Assembly: GCF_017794765.1 (NCBI RefSeq) | Contig: NZ_CP051236.1 | Coordinates: 3,626,692-3,690,691, forward strand | Source of the DNA: Nitratireductor sp. | GTDB taxonomy: Bacteria > Pseudomonadota > Alphaproteobacteria > Rhizobiales > Rhizobiaceae | Direction of reading: 5' to 3' | DNA length: 64,000 nt | Part shown: positions 53,371-62,322 of the stretch, one piece after another | Layout of the letters: every line of letters begins with the position of its first letter | How positions within the stretch are numbered: position 1 is the stretch's first letter | Position numbers and translations under genes: made by a program | Notes under the pieces: generated by a model | The model's database searches: none | Told to the model about the DNA's origin: nothing | Seen by the model: the letters and a program-made list of their open reading frames with translations, nothing else

Positions 53371-54195
53371 TCAGAGCGGCGTCCCCGCCTCCCCTCCGGC
53401 CGCGAAGCCAGCAATCAGCGCGATCTGTGCCTCAAGCATGTCGCGACCATCGCTTGTAGCCGCGCCACGCGCCCGCGCGAGCTTCAGCAATTCGGTATCC
53501 CGTGACAAGGCGGCAATGTCGGCCACCAGCATTTCAGAGTTCAAATCCCGGAGATCGACTGGAAAGGCGTCTGCGGATTTCAACCCGATCGGCGTTGCGT
53601 TGATCAGCACATCGATACCCGCCAGATCGCCGGAGCCGCGTTGCGCCACCGGCCCACCCATCTCCCGATTGACCATGCCGATGGTGAATTGCAGTGCATC
53701 CTCATCGAGGTCGATCACGGAGAGCCGGCCGATCTGCTCACCGCACAAGGCATGGGCGATGGCACGTCCCGCCCCGCCAGCGCCGACGAGCATAACCGAC
53801 GCTCCCGCCAGACGGCTGCGATTGGCGGCCAATCCACGCACGAAACCCAGCCCGTCGAAAAGCGCACCATACATGGAGCCGTCGCTTCGTCGCTGAATGG
53901 AATTCACTGCGCCGACGGCCTCAGCGGCAGGTGTCAGTTCGTCGCACAGACGAGCGGCTGCAATCTTGTGCGGCACGGTCACGCCGATCCCTGCCACATT
54001 GTCCATCGCTGCGAAAACGCGCCAGGTGGCCTCGAAATTTTCCCGGGTGACATGAAAAGGAACGGCGTAGAGATCAAGGCTCCTGGCCGCGAAAAGCGGG
54101 TTGATGAGGGTGGGTGTCTGCACCTGAGCCACGGGATCGCCGAACACCGCATAGATGCGCGATCCACCGCCCAGATTTGGAATGCTGTCGCTCAT
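53371..54195 (-). CDS. Shikimate dehydrogenase-like oxidoreductase (AroE family), copy 2
   Basis: NAD(P)-dependent dehydrogenase, 274 residues from ATG 54195. VGAGGAGRAIAHAL cofactor motif, catalytic Lys in TVPHKIAAARL and Asp in ALFDGLGFVRGL. Its substrate loop GDPVAQVQTPTLIN has the same QVxTP change as copy 1, so both likely share a substrate class. Only about a third of residues match copy 1 by eye, so they are not a recent duplication. It follows the TIM-barrel isomerase with 7 bp between and belongs to the IclR-led operon. Confidence 0.85.
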   Translation of the reverse strand: MSDSIPNLGGGSRIYAVFGDPVAQVQTPTLINPLFAARSLDLYAVPFHVTRENFEATWRVFAAMDNVAGIGVTVPHKIAAARLCDELTPAAEAVGAVNSIQRRSDGSMYGALFDGLGFVRGLAANRSRLAGASVMLVGAGGAGRAIAHALCGEQIGRLSVIDLDEDALQFTIGMVNREMGGPVAQRGSGDLAGIDVLINATPIGLKSADAFPVDLRDLNSEMLVADIAALSRDTELLKLARARGAATSDGRDMLEAQIALIAGFAAGGEAGTPL

Positions 54196-54202
54196 GATGT
54201 GA

Positions 54203-55045
54203 TCATCCCCCCGGAAATATGCTACGGCATCGCGCCAGTGCCGTATCAAGGACGAGGTCGGGGTCTTCGCCCCACCAATGGTCGGAGAAGATCTCGATCT
54301 CGATCGGCCCGGCGTAACCGGCTGCCTGCACCTCGCGCCACATGCCGGCCAGATCGATGATGCCATCCCCCATCATGCCCCGATCGCGCAGGACATGCTT
54401 CGTCGGCACCAGCCAGTCGCTGACGTGGAAGCCCAGTATCCTGCCGGCAGAACCGGCGCGTGCGAGCTCATCCTCCAGACGCTCATCCCACCAGATGTGA
54501 TAGGCGTCCGCCACGATGCCGATGCCGTCGCCCAGCTGCGCGCACAGGCGATTGGCGTGACTGAGTGTGAGGATCACCGCCCTGTCGCCGGCCACCATGG
54601 GATGCAGCGGCTCCAGCGCGAGGGTCATTCCAACGGAACGGGCATGGTCGAGGAGCATCCCGATCGCGTCTTCCACCTCGGCGCGCGCGGCGGCAAGATC
54701 GCGGCTGCCGTGCGGGAGCCCACCTGAGAAGACAAGGACATGGTCGGCTGCGAGCTCGGCGGCCATGTCCACCGCGTGACGTGCGCGATCAAGGCATTCT
54801 GCACGCCCGGACCCTTCCGTTCCCAGGAGAGGCCCTGCCCGATTGAAGCCAAAGGTTGATATCCCGGTGCGGGAAAGCATACGCCGCGCCTCCTGAAGGC
54901 CGACCTTTTCGATTTCATCGCCCCATAAGGAGGCGCGCGACAGACCGCGCTGCGCACATCCTTCGAGAAACGGCTCAAGGCCCCACTTCTCGCGCACTGT
55001 CGCTTCATTGAAGATGAACTCGGGCAATTGCAAAGCTTCGACCAT
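54203..55045 (-). CDS. Sugar-phosphate isomerase/epimerase-like TIM-barrel protein
   Basis: Xylose-isomerase-like (AP-endonuclease 2 fold) protein, 280 residues. Metal ligands appear intact: ALEPLHPM (Glu), VADAYHIWWD (Asp, His), FHVSDWL (His, Asp) and IEIEIFSDHWW (Glu). The same fold includes 3-dehydroshikimate dehydratases, hydroxypyruvate isomerases and inosose dehydratases. With two AroE-like dehydrogenases beside it, dehydration or isomerisation of a cyclic polyol acid is one possibility. Starts 9 bp after the ATPase gene. Confidence 0.82.
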   Translation of the reverse strand: MVEALQLPEFIFNEATVREKWGLEPFLEGCAQRGLSRASLWGDEIEKVGLQEARRMLSRTGISTFGFNRAGPLLGTEGSGRAECLDRARHAVDMAAELAADHVLVFSGGLPHGSRDLAAARAEVEDAIGMLLDHARSVGMTLALEPLHPMVAGDRAVILTLSHANRLCAQLGDGIGIVADAYHIWWDERLEDELARAGSAGRILGFHVSDWLVPTKHVLRDRGMMGDGIIDLAGMWREVQAAGYAGPIEIEIFSDHWWGEDPDLVLDTALARCRSIFPGG

Positions 55046-55054
55046 GACGCCGCG

Positions 55055-55912
55055 CTAGAATTTGTAGACGCCGAGCTTCTCGAAGATCCGATAGATCCTT
55101 TCGGCATATTTCGAGAACTCGGGATACTCGCCCAGATGGGCCGGGCGCGGACGCGGCAGATCGATAACGATTTCCTCGACGATTGTACCGGGGCTCTTCG
55201 ACATGACCAGCACACGATCCGAAAGCCCCACCGCCTCTTCGATAGAGTGGGTGATGAAAAGCACCGTCTTGCGTGTTTCGAGCCACAGCATTTCCAGGTC
55301 GTGCCGGATCTGTGTACGCGTGATCGCATCGAGCGCACCAAAGGGCTCGTCCATCAACAGCATCGAAGGGTCGTGAACGAGAGCCCGCGCGATGGAAACG
55401 CGCTGACGCATGCCGCCGGAGAGCTGCCACGGATATCGGTTTTCCGCCCCTGTGAGACCAAGCCGCGCGAACAGGGCATCAGCCCGTTCTCTGAATTTGG
55501 CCCTGTCGAGCCCCCTGATCTCCTGCTGCAGCATGACATTGTTGATGGCGGTACGAAAATCGAGAAGCAGATGATCCTGAAAGACGATGCCGATCTCCGA
55601 AATGGGAGCCGTGAGAGGTTTCCCGTCGATCTCTACCGAACCCGCGCTCGGCGGCTCCAGTCCGGTGACAAGAAGCATGGTCGTGCTCTTGCCGCACCCG
55701 GAGGGGCCGATAATGGAAACGAACTCTCCCGGCTTTATGTCCAGATCGATGGGCCCGAGCGCGTGGAACGCATTTTCCCCGCTCCCAAACACCTTCGTCA
55801 GCCCTTTGGCATTGATCGAAGCGCCCGTGGCGTTCGCCTCGCCGACCGGATCCACCAGACCGGAAGGAATTCGGGAGTTCATGTCTGCCATCGTCGTGTC
55901 CGTCATTGTCAT
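55055..55912 (-). CDS. ABC transporter ATP-binding protein (SsuB/TauB type)
   Basis: ATPase of a nitrate/sulfonate/taurine-type importer, 285 residues. Walker [10 protein letters not shown] near residue 70, signature LSGGMRQRVSIAR near 165, Walker B MLLMDEPFGALD near 187. An extended N-terminus of about 30 residues precedes the usual start (MTMTDTTMADMN), so a shorter start is possible. It lies 10 bp after the second permease. Substrate class spans sulfonates, nitrate, pyrimidines (THI5) and others. Confidence 0.9.
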   Translation of the reverse strand: MTMTDTTMADMNSRIPSGLVDPVGEANATGASINAKGLTKVFGSGENAFHALGPIDLDIKPGEFVSIIGPSGCGKSTTMLLVTGLEPPSAGSVEIDGKPLTAPISEIGIVFQDHLLLDFRTAINNVMLQQEIRGLDRAKFRERADALFARLGLTGAENRYPWQLSGGMRQRVSIARALVHDPSMLLMDEPFGALDAITRTQIRHDLEMLWLETRKTVLFITHSIEEAVGLSDRVLVMSKSPGTIVEEIVIDLPRPRPAHLGEYPEFSKYAERIYRIFEKLGVYKF

Positions 55913-55922
55913 TTATCCGGGT

Positions 55923-56744
55923 TCAGTGTCTGGACCACGGCATCAGCCATTGCCCGATAATGCTCATTGCGCCGTTGAAGATCAGCGCGACGATCGCTGC
56001 AGCCACCAGTCCGGAAAACATCAGTGTCATATCCATGAACGCCGAGGCGCGCACGATCATGAAACCCAGACCTTTGTTGGAGGCGATGAATTCGGCGATG
56101 ATGACGCCCTCCACCGCCTTCACCACGCCTATCTTCATGCCTGAGAAAATGTGGGGCATGGCGGCGGGAAGCCTGACCTTCCAGAAAGTCTGCCATGAAC
56201 TCGCGCCCATGGATCGCGAAATGTAGAAAAGGCGACGGTCGACCAACCGAAAACCCGACATGGAATCGACCAGAACCGGAAAGAAACTCATCAGGAAAAC
56301 GATCAGCGCGGCCACCAGCGGGCCAATCCCGAACCAGATGATCAGGATGGGCCCGATCACCGTCTTGGGCATGATGTTCAAAAACACGATGACGGGGTAG
56401 AGGCCCCGTTCCAGCGCACCCACCGAAACAATCGCCAGGGCCAGCGGGATCGCCACCAGCACCCCAAGAACAAAGCCCTCCACGATTGTGAGTGAAGTCC
56501 AGAACGCGTGACCGGCGATCAACGCCCGGTCGGTATAAAGCCGCGCCAGGAAATCTGAAGGCTTGGGCGCGAGCCATATGGGCACCTCGAAGAAGCGAAG
56601 CGCTATCTCCCACACGCCAAGCAGCAACAACACCGCCACCGTTCCGATCAGAACGGACGATAAATACGAACCGCCGAACGCCGCCATCAGGCGCGCGCGC
56701 GCCCCCGACTGTGCCGGTGCCATGGCAGAAGCTGTTTGCGACAT
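55923..56744 (-). CDS. ABC transporter permease (SsuC/TauC type), copy 2
   Basis: Inner-membrane permease, 273 residues, with the ATPase-contact EAA loop (DRRLFYISRSMGASSWQTFW). The gene follows the binding-protein gene with 76 bp between, in which a stem-loop lies. It pairs with the first permease as a heterodimer, an unusual feature since most SsuC-type importers use a homodimer. Confidence 0.9.
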   Translation of the reverse strand: MSQTASAMAPAQSGARARLMAAFGGSYLSSVLIGTVAVLLLLGVWEIALRFFEVPIWLAPKPSDFLARLYTDRALIAGHAFWTSLTIVEGFVLGVLVAIPLALAIVSVGALERGLYPVIVFLNIMPKTVIGPILIIWFGIGPLVAALIVFLMSFFPVLVDSMSGFRLVDRRLFYISRSMGASSWQTFWKVRLPAAMPHIFSGMKIGVVKAVEGVIIAEFIASNKGLGFMIVRASAFMDMTLMFSGLVAAAIVALIFNGAMSIIGQWLMPWSRH

Positions 56745-56773
56745 GCCTACGAAACTTTCCGCGTGAGATTTAT

Positions 56774-56798
56774 GTCCGGGCGCCTCACACGCCCGGAC
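56774..56798 (-). other. Intercistronic stem-loop after NMT1-type binding-protein gene
   Basis: GTCCGGGCG (56774-56782) and CGCCCGGAC (56790-56798) form a perfect 9-bp GC-rich stem with a 7-nt loop CCTCACA. It lies between binding-protein and permease genes, the same arrangement as in two other ABC operons of this window. Confidence 0.65.
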
Positions 56799-56820
56799 CG
56801 GAGGTTACGACTGACATGCC

Positions 56821-57822
56821 TCAGGGGCAGGTCACCGGCGTTCCCGGCAGATAGTCGAGCGTATAGTAATCGGTTACCGGCTTGGTGTCGGGAAGGTTCA
56901 TCGCCGAGGTCATGACCCCGTACATGGTTTCCCAGGTTTCCGCGTCCGTTACACCGATGGCGTCACCGGCCCCACCCGGACAAACCGAGGCAAAGCTGAA
57001 CTTGGCCGACTGAAGGAGATTCTCCTTCGAATGCGAGGTCTCGGGGAAAATCTCGAGCAGCGCATCGACCGCGGCTTCCGGATCCTTCATCGCTTCCTGC
57101 CAGCCCAGCGCCGTCGCTTCGACAAAGCGTTTGTAGACATCCGGGTTGGCTTCAAGCTTGTCTTCACGGGCCACCAAGGCGAGGCTCGCGATCGGAACAC
57201 CATTGTTATAGAAATACATGTTGCCCGCCTCGATGCCCTGGGCAGCAAGCGGCACCACAATGTTTTCCGGCGTTTGCGACACCGCATCGACCTGTTTGGA
57301 TGTCAAAAGGCCAATAAATGCGCTCTCAGCCGCAGAGACGATTTCGACCTGAGACTCTTCGATGCCGTTTGCCCGCAGGAAGACCGGGATGAGCGGAAGC
57401 ATCGCTGATCCGGGAGAAACCGCCAGCTTTTTGCCGATAAGATCTTTCGGTTCCTTGATGCCTGAATCGGCCAGATACTGGATACCGAACTGACCGGATT
57501 TCCAGATGGTGGCGATGATCCTGATCGGCGCCCCCTGTGCAGCGACATTCAGTGTCGCGCCGGTATCGGCATAGCCAAGCTCTGTTTGCCCGGTCGCCAC
57601 GAGCTGCGCCGCCACAGCGGATCCGCGCCCCTCCGTCAAAGTGACATCAAGATTATGGTCCTTGTAGATTCCCCTGGACTGAGCCACCGCAAAACCGAGA
57701 TGCGCCGAGTCCGCCGTCCAGTTCATCTGCATCTGCAGCTTGTCCTGCGCAGACGCGGAAACCCCGCCGGCGAGCAGTGCGAACATCGCCCCTGCAGCCA
57801 CATGTTTCAATCTGAATTGCAT
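56821..57822 (-). CDS. NMT1/THI5-type ABC substrate-binding protein
   Basis: Periplasmic binding protein, 333 residues, with a signal peptide (KHVAAGAMFALLAGGVSASA). Start ATG 57822 has GGGAGGAAG directly upstream. The mature protein begins DKLQMQMNWTADSAHLGFAV, close to the SsuA/NMT1 clade with the binding helices for small anionic or heterocyclic ligands. Two permease genes flank it. The ligand is probably the substrate of the IclR-controlled pathway. Confidence 0.88.
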   Translation of the reverse strand: MQFRLKHVAAGAMFALLAGGVSASAQDKLQMQMNWTADSAHLGFAVAQSRGIYKDHNLDVTLTEGRGSAVAAQLVATGQTELGYADTGATLNVAAQGAPIRIIATIWKSGQFGIQYLADSGIKEPKDLIGKKLAVSPGSAMLPLIPVFLRANGIEESQVEIVSAAESAFIGLLTSKQVDAVSQTPENIVVPLAAQGIEAGNMYFYNNGVPIASLALVAREDKLEANPDVYKRFVEATALGWQEAMKDPEAAVDALLEIFPETSHSKENLLQSAKFSFASVCPGGAGDAIGVTDAETWETMYGVMTSAMNLPDTKPVTDYYTLDYLPGTPVTCP

Positions 57823-57874
57823 TTTCTTCCTCCCTTTTGTTGATCGTGATGACTGCTTGCCGACCACGAACCGC

Positions 57875-58648
57875 TCAGCGCCGCCGCCAGGGCAGCAATG
57901 CCCGTTCGGCCAGTTCCATCCCCCAACTGAGCAGAACGCCGATCATCGAACCGACAACAAGCACTGCAAAGATGAGTGACGTGTCGGAATCGTCCATTCC
58001 CCGTAAAACCAGATACCCAAGCCCGTTCTGCGAGTTCATCCACTCCACGACGATCACCACTGTGACAGCGATGACAACGGTGATCTTGAACCCCGAAAAT
58101 ATACTGGGTGCCGCCGACGGCAGTTCGAACAACCGAAATGTCTGCCACCATGAGGCCCCGACCGAGCGGCTGAGATAGTACTGCCGCGGATCGATCGATT
58201 TAAAACCGGTGACGCTGTCGACCAGGATCGGAAAGAAAGTGATCAGCGCCGTGAGCAGTATCTTTGGAAAATCGGCAAACCCGAACCAGACCAGCATGAG
58301 CGGGGCCAGAGTGATCTTCGGCAATCCCTGGATGAAAACAACCAGCGGATAAAGCACCTGCTCGGCGAAACGGGATTTCGCTATCAGATAGCCGAGCACG
58401 ACACCGGGTATGGCGCCCGCGACAAATCCGTAGACGATGAGCCTTGTCGTCACGAGTGCGTGGTAACCCAGTCTCTGGTAATCCTCGAGAATGCGCGAGA
58501 GGAATTGCGATGGCGCGGGCAAGACGTAAACCGGGACCTGCAGCGCCCTGACCAACACTTCCCACACCAGCAAAAGACCGGCGAACCAGAGAACCGGCTC
58601 CAGAACGCGCTGCAATACTGGGTTGCGTTGCATCATTTCTTTCCTCAA
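57875..58648 (-). CDS. ABC transporter permease (SsuC/TauC type), copy 1
   Basis: Inner-membrane permease, 257 residues, with the contact loop DPRQYYLSRSVGASWWQTFRL. Its start overlaps the IclR stop by 4 bp (ATGA), tying the importer to its regulator in one transcript. Gene order in this operon is regulator, permease, binding protein, permease, ATPase. Confidence 0.9.
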   Translation of the reverse strand: MRKEMMQRNPVLQRVLEPVLWFAGLLLVWEVLVRALQVPVYVLPAPSQFLSRILEDYQRLGYHALVTTRLIVYGFVAGAIPGVVLGYLIAKSRFAEQVLYPLVVFIQGLPKITLAPLMLVWFGFADFPKILLTALITFFPILVDSVTGFKSIDPRQYYLSRSVGASWWQTFRLFELPSAAPSIFSGFKITVVIAVTVVIVVEWMNSQNGLGYLVLRGMDDSDTSLIFAVLVVGSMIGVLLSWGMELAERALLPWRRR

Positions 58649-59481
58649 ACGTCCGCGGGCGCTGGCGAGCGCGACGCCGCCACAGCCGGCTGATAACCGC
58701 GCTGGCGGCTGCGAAGAGACCAGATCTCGGCAACCTCAACGGCGGCCTTCTTCAGGGCGGTTGCAAGCTCCTCGTAGCGGTCGGGGGTGATGCGCACGAG
58801 AGGCCCGGCCACGCTCATCGTGCCGGCCACTGGAGCATCCGGCTCCACCCCGTTGAAGAAGGGCACGGCCACGGCACCTGTCCCCGCCTCGGCTTCTTCT
58901 ACGGAGACCCCGTATCCGCGCTCACGCGTTTCAACGAGACGGGCGCGGAACTCATCAACATTGGTGGCGCTGTTTGGACCGAGCGGCCGCCGAGCGCCAA
59001 AACCCCGGGAGCAGACTATGCGCAGCGCCTCCGATTCCGGCAGAGTGGAAAGCCAGGCCTTGCCGTTGGCGGTGGCATGCAGAACAATCTCCTGTCCCAT
59101 CTCGGGATCGTAGCGCAGCCCCGTAACCGCACCCTGTGCACGAGCCACCCAGACAAGATCCTCGCCCTCGACGATCGCGAGACGGCAATATTCGCGCGTC
59201 TCGCGTGCCAGCTTGTCCAGAACGGACTGAACCACGTCGGGCACCGCGCGCACATCGAGATTACGGAAAGCGAGGGTGCTCATGCGGAGAGAAAGCGCAT
59301 AACGCTGGGTTCCGCTATGCTGCAACACCCATCCTCGCGAGACAAGTGTTGTCAGCGTGCGATGGACCGCACTTGCCGGCATATCCAACCGGTTCGCGAG
59401 ATCCGTAAGTTCGATCGGATCGCGCTCGCCCGCGAGGGCCTCCAGCATCGTCAGGCAACGATCTATAGCAGCTACAGTCAA
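58645..59481 (-). CDS. IclR-family transcriptional regulator of the importer/AroE-like locus
   Basis: Regulator of 278 residues from TTG 59481, chosen because GGGAGG is 5 bp upstream and the start makes the usual IclR N-terminus (VAAIDRCLTMLEAL); an upstream in-frame extension would swallow the operator. HTH about residues 10-60 includes ELTDLANRLDMPASAVHRTL; the effector domain follows, with VGVAE-like GYGVSVEEAEAGT. Autoregulatory palindrome lies 48 bp upstream, and the same one lies in the dapA/propeller promoter. Effector probably a small aromatic or sugar-acid metabolite. Confidence 0.88.
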   Translation of the reverse strand: MTVAAIDRCLTMLEALAGERDPIELTDLANRLDMPASAVHRTLTTLVSRGWVLQHSGTQRYALSLRMSTLAFRNLDVRAVPDVVQSVLDKLARETREYCRLAIVEGEDLVWVARAQGAVTGLRYDPEMGQEIVLHATANGKAWLSTLPESEALRIVCSRGFGARRPLGPNSATNVDEFRARLVETRERGYGVSVEEAEAGTGAVAVPFFNGVEPDAPVAGTMSVAGPLVRITPDRYEELATALKKAAVEVAEIWSLRSRQRGYQPAVAASRSPAPADV

Positions 59482-59528
59482 CCATCCCTCCCAGGTCGGA
59501 TTGGAGTATACAACATCAAATTCCAAAA

Positions 59529-59543
59529 TGGAATACGATTCCA
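59529..59543. promoter_or_regulatory. IclR-type operator upstream of iclR
   Basis: TGGAAT-ACG-ATTCCA, a perfect 15-bp palindrome identical in arms to the one at 50517-50533, 48 bp before the iclR TTG. A second overlapping dyad TTCCA-AAA-TGGAA at 59521-59533 adds half-sites. Confidence 0.75.
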
Positions 59544-60026
59544 GTTTTAAAGGCGCAGATGGATGCGAGCGTTTCGCTTTCACGTCCGCCTGAGCGGTGG
59601 CCGGTTTGTTCCACGTTAAAGAATCGCAATCAGGCCACGGCAGAGTTTACCGTGTATTCTCCAGGATTATGAGGGTTTGCTGCTCACGCTCTTCTGAACG
59701 TCTGCGCCCCGGAGCGGCCTCGCGCCAGGCCCCTGAAATCATCAGTGAATGGAGATCCGGCCACACACGAGCCGCAACGGCCCCACACCGAACGAGTCTG
59801 CAATCCGGGCCCAAACAGACCACAACACGAACAGGGCTAATCTATGAATGGATACAGTCAGGGAAGCAGGTCAGGCCCCGTTTCTGCCAGATCGAAATAC
59901 GAGAACCCATTGAAAATACGTCGGAGAGCGCGAACCCTAATGCTCAGTTCACAGCCGGACCTCGCGGAAGAAAACGCGAGGACGAATACCTTTACTTAAG
60001 CACTACAATTGGAGTCGCCGGAGTGT
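59544..60026. other. Non-coding gap with no recognised feature
   Basis: About 480 bp between the IclR operator and the 3' end of the GntR gene. No convincing gene, RNA or repeat was recognised; a plus-strand open frame here has no family signature and poor codon pattern. Confidence 0.5.
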
Positions 60027-60746
60027 TCAACGAATATCTTTCTGTCTTTCGCAATACTGTTGAACAATCCCTACGATCCGTGCCTGGGCGTTCCTCATCA
60101 TAACCAGCGTACGATCGTGCGCATCTTGCTCGTTACGATCTCGGATGCTTAGAAGAACTTTGCGTAAGTCGCCGGCAGAGTGCTCCTGCATTTCCCTGCT
60201 GTGGGTGTGTGCAAAATAGCGGTAACGCATGGCCTGCTTCTCTATCGTGCGCAGAATATTCTCCAGGGTGCGATTACCGGTGATCGCGTGAACGCGGTCG
60301 AAATACGCCATATTGGCATCGAAGAAGGCTTCCGCGTCATCTTGCGCGAGGGACTTGTCGAGCGCATCGACGGCACGTTCCAGATACTCAATATCGGCCT
60401 TAGATGCGTTTCGCGCAGCGCAACTTGCCGCAATGCTCTCCAGAGGCGTGCGCACGAAATAGATTTCGTCCACATGCTCCGGTGTCATGTCTGTAACGCG
60501 GATGCCCTTGCGGGTATGCCGCACCACAAGGCCAATGGCCTCAAGCTGACGAAATGCCTCACGCACGGGTGAGCGGCTTACGTCGAAACGCTCGCATATC
60601 TGCTGCTCGGTCAAGTGCTGGCCAGGCTCAAACTCGAGCCTGATAATCAAGCGCTCAATGATCTGTGCAAGCTCAAGACCCAGCACATTGGGCAGGCGAA
60701 CTGTACCAGTTCCCGAAGCCACGAGACTATCCATTTCAATCTCCAA
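60027..60746 (-). CDS. GntR-family (FadR/FCD type) transcriptional regulator
   Basis: Regulator of 239 residues. The N-terminal winged HTH (QICERFDVSRSPVREAFRQLE) and the C-terminal FCD effector domain (VRTPLESIAASCAARNAS; DANMAYFDRVHAITGN with a metal-binding Asp-His region) are complete. It is last in the order tctC-tctB-tctA-gntR, after a 73-bp gap with a dyad. FCD regulators usually respond to carboxylates, consistent with the transporter. Confidence 0.9.
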   Translation of the reverse strand: MEIEMDSLVASGTGTVRLPNVLGLELAQIIERLIIRLEFEPGQHLTEQQICERFDVSRSPVREAFRQLEAIGLVVRHTRKGIRVTDMTPEHVDEIYFVRTPLESIAASCAARNASKADIEYLERAVDALDKSLAQDDAEAFFDANMAYFDRVHAITGNRTLENILRTIEKQAMRYRYFAHTHSREMQEHSAGDLRKVLLSIRDRNEQDAHDRTLVMMRNAQARIVGIVQQYCERQKDIR

Positions 60747-60747
60747 T

Positions 60748-60796
60748 CACGTGGGTCGCTACCGATCCACGTGCCGTTTATATAATACTGTATCCA
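60748..60796 (-). promoter_or_regulatory. Operator/promoter region upstream of gntR gene
   Basis: Inverted repeat CACGTGG (60748-60754) / CCACGTG (60767-60773), plus a second short dyad ATAC-T-GTAT overlapping a TATTATAT-like -10 region at about 60780-60795. Dyads of this size suit GntR dimers. Confidence 0.5.
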
Positions 60797-60819
60797 AGAC
60801 CTCTAGGCTGCTAAACAAC

Positions 60820-62310
60820 TCATCCAGCGATCCTGGTACGTGACTTGCGACCAGCCCGCGTGTCCAAGCTGCGCTTGAGTCCAAACCCCACGATCAGGAC
60901 GATCACCGCGATGATGACCAGCCCCACCGGTCGCGAAAACACCGACAGCAGCGCGTCGTCTTTGAAGATGATGACGGCTTTACGCAAGTTCTCGTCGGCC
61001 AGCTTGCCGAGAATCATCGCGAACACCATGGGGGCGAGCGGGAAGCCGCTTCGGCTCATGACATAGCCAAAGAGCCCGAATGCAAGCGCGATCCACATAT
61101 CGAAGACAGAAAGCTGGACAGAATAAGCGCCCACCATACACAGCATGGCCACCATCGGCATCAGAACGGAAGGCGGCAGCGCCAACATCTTCATGATCGG
61201 CTTCAGAAGCAGGAACGCCAGCACGTACATGGCAAAGTTGGCCACAATCAGCGTACCGTACAGATACGAGAGGAAGCCAGGTTGGCTGAGTTCCACGGAC
61301 GGCCCTACCACCACTCCGTGATAGGCCAACGCTGCCATGAAGACGGCAACCGCCGCCGAGCTTGGAATGCCAAGCGCGAGAGCCGGAAGAAGCGAACCGC
61401 CTATGGAGGCGTTGTCGGAGGTACCAGTGCAGACAACTCCCTCAATGCTGCCTTTGGAGAAATCCTTGCCTGATATACGCTGGCCGAGTTCGTAGGATAG
61501 GAAGTTGGCCATGGGCGAGCCGCCGCCCGGTATTACACCAATCACTGTGCCCAGTCCGCTTGAGCGCAGGGCGGCGCCGGCGTATTTGCGAAGGAGATCG
61601 AAACGGGGCCAGCAGCGCCCGATCACCATCCGTGAGACGCGTGGGTTTTTCTGCCCAGCCATCCGCATGACTTCGGCAATGCCGAACAGGCCGATAAGAG
61701 CAGCGATGAAGTCCACGCCGCCGCGCAGGTTTGGAACATCAAAAACCAGGCGCGGATAGCCCAGTATCGGCTCCAGCCCCACCATGGAAATGGCAAGGCC
61801 AATCCAACCGGATATCCATCCCTTGATAGCTGAATCGCCCTCACCTGAAATGCTCCCCGCAAGCAGTATTCCGCAAAGCGCGAGCAGGAACTGCTCCCAC
61901 GCGCCGAATTCAAGCGCAAACATGATGAGAAGCGGTGCTGTGAGGGCGAGAATGAGGATGCCAACCCAGTTCCCCACAAAAGAGGCAAATATTGCGGTCG
62001 CGATCGCTTCTCCACCACGTCCGCGCTTGGTCAGCGGGTAGCCGGCAAGCTGGATCGGCACCGAGTCAGGTGTACCTGGAATATTGATAAGCACCGCACT
62101 AACGGCGCCACCGAACGTCGCTCCAGTATAGACGCCCATAAGGAACGCGGCAGCATCGAAGATCGACATGCTGTAGGAAAATGTCGCGAGGAGCGCGATG
62201 CCCATGGTCATGGAAAGCCCGGGAATCGCGCCCCATATGATTCCAGCCGCAGCACCGATTACCGAATAGAGGATCGGTGAAGCCGTAAACGCTTCGAAAA
62301 AACTGAACAT
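60820..62310 (-). CDS. tctA: Tripartite tricarboxylate transporter large membrane subunit TctA
   Basis: Large multispanning permease of the TTT family, 496 residues, about 12 predicted helices. Family hallmark GAIPGLSMTMGIALLATF and the substrate-region PGGGSPMANFLSYELGQR are present. Works with TctB and periplasmic TctC as a secondary importer of citrate or related carboxylates. Starts 12 bp after tctB. GntR-regulated by position. Confidence 0.93.
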   Translation of the reverse strand: MFSFFEAFTASPILYSVIGAAAGIIWGAIPGLSMTMGIALLATFSYSMSIFDAAAFLMGVYTGATFGGAVSAVLINIPGTPDSVPIQLAGYPLTKRGRGGEAIATAIFASFVGNWVGILILALTAPLLIMFALEFGAWEQFLLALCGILLAGSISGEGDSAIKGWISGWIGLAISMVGLEPILGYPRLVFDVPNLRGGVDFIAALIGLFGIAEVMRMAGQKNPRVSRMVIGRCWPRFDLLRKYAGAALRSSGLGTVIGVIPGGGSPMANFLSYELGQRISGKDFSKGSIEGVVCTGTSDNASIGGSLLPALALGIPSSAAVAVFMAALAYHGVVVGPSVELSQPGFLSYLYGTLIVANFAMYVLAFLLLKPIMKMLALPPSVLMPMVAMLCMVGAYSVQLSVFDMWIALAFGLFGYVMSRSGFPLAPMVFAMILGKLADENLRKAVIIFKDDALLSVFSRPVGLVIIAVIVLIVGFGLKRSLDTRAGRKSRTRIAG

Positions 62311-62322
62311 GACAATTCTCGA

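Noticed and set aside
59597..60103. 168-codon plus-strand frame in the iclR-gntR gap
   Set aside because: No family resemblance, amino-acid composition looks random and it overlaps the gntR 3' end.
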